This document shows, piece after piece, positions 5,461-8,405 of a DNA stretch of 8,405 nt. A program made the position numbers and the translations under genes. Under the pieces are notes generated by a model, which saw only the letters and a program-made list of their open reading frames with translations, was not told the origin of the DNA and searched no databases. Numbering within the stretch: position 1 is the stretch's first letter; every line of letters begins with the position of its first letter. Source of the DNA: Pseudomonadota bacterium (lineage in GTDB: Bacteria > Myxococcota_A > Bradymonadia > UBA4248); contig WQTY01000030.1 in NCBI GenBank assembly GCA_009786045.1, positions 1-8,405 of the forward strand. Reading direction: 5' to 3'.

Positions 5461-8007
5461 CTAGTAACACGCATCATAGCCGGCATTCTGGAGTGCTTCC
5501 ATGATGGCCGGACCATTGTCGAAGCTGTCAATGACCCCTATACCGCTCTCGAAATTCTCGTTGCGGGGTCGTATCGGAACCTGGCGGCCATCTGTGCTTG
5601 CGATGAAACATGCTATCTCCGTGCACAACTTTTCGGCCCTCACAAGCGCATTCTCCGCACAGCTGTCGTATTCGCTGACGGCACTGAGCGAAGCACACTG
5701 CGGCACACTGTCAATATGGCGTGCCAGACAACGCGTGTAGTCACTCTCCTGTGCCGCGCCGGCACACCGGCGCTCTTCTTCCTCACGGAGGATATAGCAG
5801 ACCTGGATGTCTCTCGAATAATAACGCTCGTTGCAGCTGCTGTAATGTGCTGCCAGACAGCGTTCATGGTCAGTCGTCTTGTTTAAGGCGACACACACAC
5901 CGCCCGCATTGTTTACTGTATTTCTGTCCAGGCAAATTTCCTGCTCGCTGTAACGGTACATGGATTTGCACCATCGCAGCTCATAGGCGTAAACATCTTG
6001 TCTGCATGTGATGAGCCGCCTGCATCTGCCCAAAAATTTCGGATCGAAATTTTCACCCAGCTCTTCCCGGCATCGCTCATAACAGGAGGGCTGCTTTTCG
6101 ATGCCGTCGATCGAAACAGTGCGCAGCTCCACGCCCGTATCTTGTTGCGTGGTGTTGTACTTGAGTGTCGTAAAGCCCGACCCGCCATGCGCCATATAAT
6201 TGTTCGTGGCGAATCTGTAGAACCACTGTGGCTGCAACTTCTCAATGCAGGCCTTGTAGGGGCCGCCCTTGCTGTCCACGATGGTTTCGCAGGATGAAAT
6301 GCCATCTTTGCTGAAGGCACAATCTGCATCTGTTTCGCATGCACCGCGCACAAACTTGATGTCTTTGGCGAAATGAACGCTGGTGTGGTCAACTTCGTAA
6401 ATCGGATCACCATTATCATTGGTGTCCACTTGTCTGAAACAATAGTCTGGCGTGGGTTTTTTGTTGCACAGACGTTTGAATGCATCCATGCGATATTGGA
6501 ATTCAAACAGGAACCCTTCGCTCAGGTAGTCATCCACGACGCGTTTGGCTGTGTGGCAGTCCAGGGCATAGCGTATGCCGGAGACCTGAAGCTGGCTCTG
6601 ACAGCCGCGATTCATCGACCGGTACGTGTTGAAGTCCAGCAAAGCCCAAACCTCGCTCCCGGAGAGCGTCAGCGTCGCAACCGTGTTGGGGAAGGGGAAG
6701 ACATTGTAGAGCTGATCGTTGGTCACGGGCCCCTGATGAATGTCTGTTCGAATGCCCAGCGTGTTTGTTGCGCCAAAGTCGGCTTCGACGCGCTGTCGGA
6801 ATACCATGTTATCCGTGAGGAAGTTGCCCAGGGGCGAGTCGTTGCCCCCCGAACCAAAGCGGCGGAGTGTCTGAGGCGCATACCCGATGACCCTGCGCAG
6901 GTCGAGACGCCTTGCAATCTCGCGCTCATAGGGCGCAACCAGGAAAGACAGGTCAGCATCTTCCACAAGCGTCGAGTCGATCGGGACAGCCCTGTAGGTG
7001 TGGCTCACCAGTGTCAGATCCCAGGGGCGCTTTGCCTCGGTCGGATAAAACTCCGGCCGGACAGTATAGTCAGGGTAAAAAATACCATCAAAGTGGCCAA
7101 CATACTTCATAAACGCGCCGGAATGCACCAAAGGCACCATCTTGGGCTCGCTTTCGCCCAATGCATTGATCGTGGCATCCGGGATATTCTTCGGGGGATT
7201 GAGCACCACGTGCAAATGCCCGCCAAAGACGACGTCAAGTCCCGTTGTTTTGCGAATCAAAGTCTCGTCTTCACCCAGGCCAAGGTGCGTTACCATCGTG
7301 ATAACGTTGACGTCCTCCTTGAGAACATCAATGAAACTCTGGACGACCTGGATATTCTCAAGCACCGTGATCCCAAGGCTGTTGTCGCCATAGGTGATCG
7401 ACGACATGCTGGAGTAGTTCGCCATGCCGATAACGGCCACCTTAACGCCATCTGCATTGATGACGGTATAGGGACGCGCCGCATTCTTCAGCGGCTCCTG
7501 CTGTATCCCCTGCGTATCCCTCCACTGATAATTTGCCGCCAATACCGCAAACTGAGCCTTGGAAAGCTTGTCGTACAGATTAAAAGGACCCTCGTCGAAC
7601 TCGTGATTGCCAATGATAAAGGCATCCAGCCCCAGGTGGTTCATGGCCAGAATCTCAGGCTCGCCGTGGAACTCATTAAAAATAGGCGCTCCCTGAAAGA
7701 CATCTCCGCTGTCAACGTGAATGCTGTGCTGTGCCCGCTGGCGAATTTGCTTTATCACGGTGGCTGCACGCGCGATCCCGCCAAATGGCTCATTGGGCTG
7801 TTTCATGCCAAGGCGCTCGTCCGTTGCCATCAACTCCATGTCGTATGGCAGCAATCGGCTATGGATGTCGCCCGTATGCAGAACGGTCAGGCGGATGCCG
7901 CTCTCAAAGTTGATATCGTCCGTCTCCATTACCGTTGTGCACGACGCCATGCCGCCACACAGCATCCCCACCGACAACAGCACAGATAATCGCCTTTTTT
8001 CTAACAT
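5461..8007 (-). CDS. Secreted lipoprotein 5'-nucleotidase / metallophosphoesterase with Cys-rich insert and tail
   Basis: An 848-residue lipoprotein of the 5'-nucleotidase/UDP-sugar hydrolase (UshA/NT5E/YhcR) superfamily, which hydrolyses nucleoside phosphates or nucleotide sugars outside the cytoplasm. The lipobox is GGMASC (C23) with Thr at +2. The calcineurin-like domain (about 38-320) carries all dimetal motifs: D47-x-H49 (HTGDIHS), D102 (DSGDVFQG), N134-H135 (GNHEFD), H241 (VTHLG) and H264-x-H266 (GGHLH). The C-terminal nucleotidase domain follows: DSPLGNFLTDNM (about 390-401), NTLGIRTDI, GPVTNDQLYNVFPFPNTV and NNYMAHGGSGF (602-612). Two additions are unusual: a roughly 110-residue insert with 8 nearby cysteines (469-587), and a tail at about 642-800 with 16 cysteines, most about 12 apart. 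UshA-type enzymes are near 550 residues, so this one is clearly enlarged. The ATG at 8007 has GGGGAG 4 bases upstream and gives a proper lipoprotein signal. The frame stays open upstream to 8148, but that part has no signal-like start. It is the first gene of the cluster. Confidence 0.94.
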   Translation of the reverse strand: MLEKRRLSVLLSVGMLCGGMASCTTVMETDDINFESGIRLTVLHTGDIHSRLLPYDMELMATDERLGMKQPNEPFGGIARAATVIKQIRQRAQHSIHVDSGDVFQGAPIFNEFHGEPEILAMNHLGLDAFIIGNHEFDEGPFNLYDKLSKAQFAVLAANYQWRDTQGIQQEPLKNAARPYTVINADGVKVAVIGMANYSSMSSITYGDNSLGITVLENIQVVQSFIDVLKEDVNVITMVTHLGLGEDETLIRKTTGLDVVFGGHLHVVLNPPKNIPDATINALGESEPKMVPLVHSGAFMKYVGHFDGIFYPDYTVRPEFYPTEAKRPWDLTLVSHTYRAVPIDSTLVEDADLSFLVAPYEREIARRLDLRRVIGYAPQTLRRFGSGGNDSPLGNFLTDNMVFRQRVEADFGATNTLGIRTDIHQGPVTNDQLYNVFPFPNTVATLTLSGSEVWALLDFNTYRSMNRGCQSQLQVSGIRYALDCHTAKRVVDDYLSEGFLFEFQYRMDAFKRLCNKKPTPDYCFRQVDTNDNGDPIYEVDHTSVHFAKDIKFVRGACETDADCAFSKDGISSCETIVDSKGGPYKACIEKLQPQWFYRFATNNYMAHGGSGFTTLKYNTTQQDTGVELRTVSIDGIEKQPSCYERCREELGENFDPKFLGRCRRLITCRQDVYAYELRWCKSMYRYSEQEICLDRNTVNNAGGVCVALNKTTDHERCLAAHYSSCNERYYSRDIQVCYILREEEERRCAGAAQESDYTRCLARHIDSVPQCASLSAVSEYDSCAENALVRAEKLCTEIACFIASTDGRQVPIRPRNENFESGIGVIDSFDNGPAIMEALQNAGYDACY

Positions 8008-8011
8008 GTCT

Positions 8012-8017
8012 CTCCCC
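8012..8017 (-). promoter_or_regulatory. Ribosome binding site of the 5'-nucleotidase gene
   Basis: GGGGAG lies 4 bases upstream of the ATG at 8007. It fixes the start to the codon that gives a lipoprotein signal peptide, rather than to the GTG at 8148. Confidence 0.75.
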
Positions 8018-8038
8018 AGGTTGTCGCCTGATGACACC

Positions 8039-8059
8039 GCGCATTGCCATCGAATGCGC
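8039..8059 (-). promoter_or_regulatory. Leader hairpin upstream of the nucleotidase gene
   Basis: There is a perfect 7-bp inverted repeat, GCGCATT and AATGCGC, around a 7-base loop. It lies about 20 bases upstream of the first gene's ribosome binding site, within what should be the 5' untranslated leader. It could affect mRNA stability or translation. No riboswitch class is recognised. Confidence 0.45.
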
Positions 8060-8177
8060 ACCAGCAGTCCGCTTCTACTCCGTATCGGTTGAGCTGTAAA
8101 CCACCAAAGAACAAAGTTGGAAGCCCGATATTCCCACAATTTGAGCACATTTTCGGCAGAATGGCATTTTTTTCGAA

Positions 8178-8188
8178 CTCAACTTGAG
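8178..8188. repeat. Small inverted repeat CTCAA-C-TTGAG
   Basis: Perfect 5-base arms around one base lie upstream of the operon in the presumed promoter region. The size would suit half of a regulator site, but it matches no operator known to me and could be chance. Confidence 0.25.
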
Positions 8189-8226
8189 CAGAAGAAAGTG
8201 ATTTGAATTTAAAGCGTTAAATTGCG

Positions 8227-8242
8227 ATTATTTATGAATAAT
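8227..8242. repeat. AT-rich inverted repeat in the presumed promoter
   Basis: ATTATT and AATAAT form perfect 6-base arms around a 4-base centre and overlap the candidate -10 box. It could be a regulator site or chance in AT-rich DNA. Confidence 0.35.
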
Positions 8243-8295
8243 ATGTCATTTGCAGTAAATTTTTCTGCTGGATATGCGATTTGTGTGGATTTGTT

Positions 8296-8305
8296 CTACA
8301 TGTAG
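8296..8305. repeat. Perfect 10-base palindrome CTACATGTAG
   Basis: This self-complementary 10-mer sits exactly where the AT-rich region changes to the GC-rich repeat block. It may mark the edge of that block or be a separate protein-binding site. Confidence 0.4.
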
Positions 8306-8315
8306 GTACGAGTGG

Positions 8316-8337
8316 GGGCGACCGTCCTCGGTCGCCC
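8316..8337. repeat. Strong GC hairpin, 9-bp perfect stem
   Basis: GGGCGACCG and CGGTCGCCC pair perfectly around the loop TCCT. No T run follows on either strand, so it is not a typical intrinsic terminator. Together with the adjacent tandem repeat it resembles the short palindromic intergenic repeats found in many copies in some bacterial genomes; copy number cannot be seen here. Confidence 0.7.
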
Positions 8338-8340
8338 GCT

Positions 8341-8384
8341 GCTGCGAAGGGCGTAGCCCGCTGTGAAGGGCGTAGCCCGCTGCG
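8341..8384. repeat. 19-base tandem repeat, two full copies plus a partial third
   Basis: The unit GCTGCGAAGGGCGTAGCCC occurs at 8341-8359 and 8360-8378 with one difference (C/T at unit position 5). A third copy begins at 8379 and breaks off after GCTGCG. Each unit holds a small GGGC-GTA-GCCC hairpin. There are no spacers, so it is not a CRISPR array. Confidence 0.8.
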
Positions 8385-8405
8385 CCCGTACAGATAGATT
8401 ATTGT

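Larger units (their letters stand above)
8150..8295 (-). promoter_or_regulatory. AT-rich probable promoter region of the operon
   Basis: This stretch is much richer in A/T than the rest of the window and lies upstream of the first gene, with no coding potential of its own. A -10-like TATTAT (8243-8238 on the minus strand) is the best single box seen, but no good -35 box is found 17 bases before it. If used, it would give a leader of about 220 bases. The region also holds small inverted repeats at 8178-8188 and 8227-8242 that could be operators. The promoter call rests on position and composition. Confidence 0.4.

Noticed and set aside
5441..5470. N-terminal extension of the OB-fold lipoprotein to 5470
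   Set aside because: It would overlap the upstream stop codon, and its codons cover the Shine-Dalgarno itself. MLLGLGGGR is just the translation of the ribosome binding site region.
5353..5886. Open frame of 177 codons on the plus strand across the junction of the two lipoprotein genes
   Set aside because: It is antisense to both well-supported genes, and its translation has no recognisable features.
6373..7989. Open frame of 538 codons on the plus strand
   Set aside because: It lies wholly antisense to the 5'-nucleotidase gene, whose motifs and lipobox are clear. The plus-strand translation shows no signal, domain or recognisable motif. It is a long shadow caused by codon composition.
5461..8007. 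Cytoplasmic phosphoesterase or toxin-like metallophosphatase
   Set aside because: The lipobox, the high cysteine content and the complete 5'-nucleotidase C-terminal domain point to a secreted 5'-nucleotidase.
8008..8148. N-terminal extension of the nucleotidase from GTG at 8148
   Set aside because: There is no Shine-Dalgarno at 8148, and the extra 47 residues would bury the lipoprotein signal peptide. ATG at 8007 has both a ribosome binding site and the lipobox at the right distance.
8316..8337. Intrinsic transcription terminator
   Set aside because: The stem is strong, but no T run follows on either strand, and no gene ends close by within the window.
8341..8384. CRISPR array
   Set aside because: The 19-base units are directly adjacent with no spacers, and there are only two full copies. 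No cas genes are present.

Overview
The window holds one four-gene block, all on the minus strand, running from about 8007 down to 49. Gaps between genes are only 20, 93 and 22 bases, so it is probably one operon. Transcription order: (1) a secreted lipoprotein 5'-nucleotidase/metallophosphoesterase with an unusual cysteine-rich tail (8007-5461); (2) a second cysteine-rich lipoprotein with an OB-fold-like domain of the type found in ExeM/YhcR extracellular nucleases (5440-3833); (3) an outer-membrane beta-barrel protein of no family I recognise (3739-2111); (4) an inner-membrane carrier resembling the Npt1/Npt2 (ATP/ADP translocase-like) nucleotide transporters, with a C-terminal helical-repeat domain (2088-49). 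No plus-strand gene, tRNA, rRNA, CRISPR array or insertion sequence was found.

The organism is a diderm (Gram-negative) bacterium: there are two lipobox proteins and a signal-peptide barrel ending in phenylalanine. The large Cys-rich lipoproteins, the C-x5-C 'CETDADC' motif, the choice-of-anchor-like lipoprotein with a dockerin-like Asp/Asn loop, and the HEAT-like Npt carrier are typical of Myxococcota/Bradymonadota and related former Deltaproteobacteria. That placement is an inference from protein style, not a taxonomic result.

Region by region: 1-48 is the sequence after the last gene, with a strong GC hairpin. 49-8007 is the operon. 8008-8405 is the upstream region. It holds a leader with a 7-bp perfect hairpin near the first ribosome binding site, then an AT-rich stretch that probably carries the promoter, then a GC-rich block of palindromes and a 19-base tandem repeat (8296-8391) that looks like a dispersed intergenic repeat element.

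Working model (inference): the two surface lipoproteins bind and dephosphorylate extracellular nucleotides or nucleic-acid fragments, the barrel provides passage through the outer membrane, and the carrier acts at the inner membrane. The most unusual features are an OB-fold lipoprotein and a nucleotidase made as separate neighbouring proteins where YhcR has both in one chain, and a run of cysteines spaced about 12 residues apart in the nucleotidase tail.
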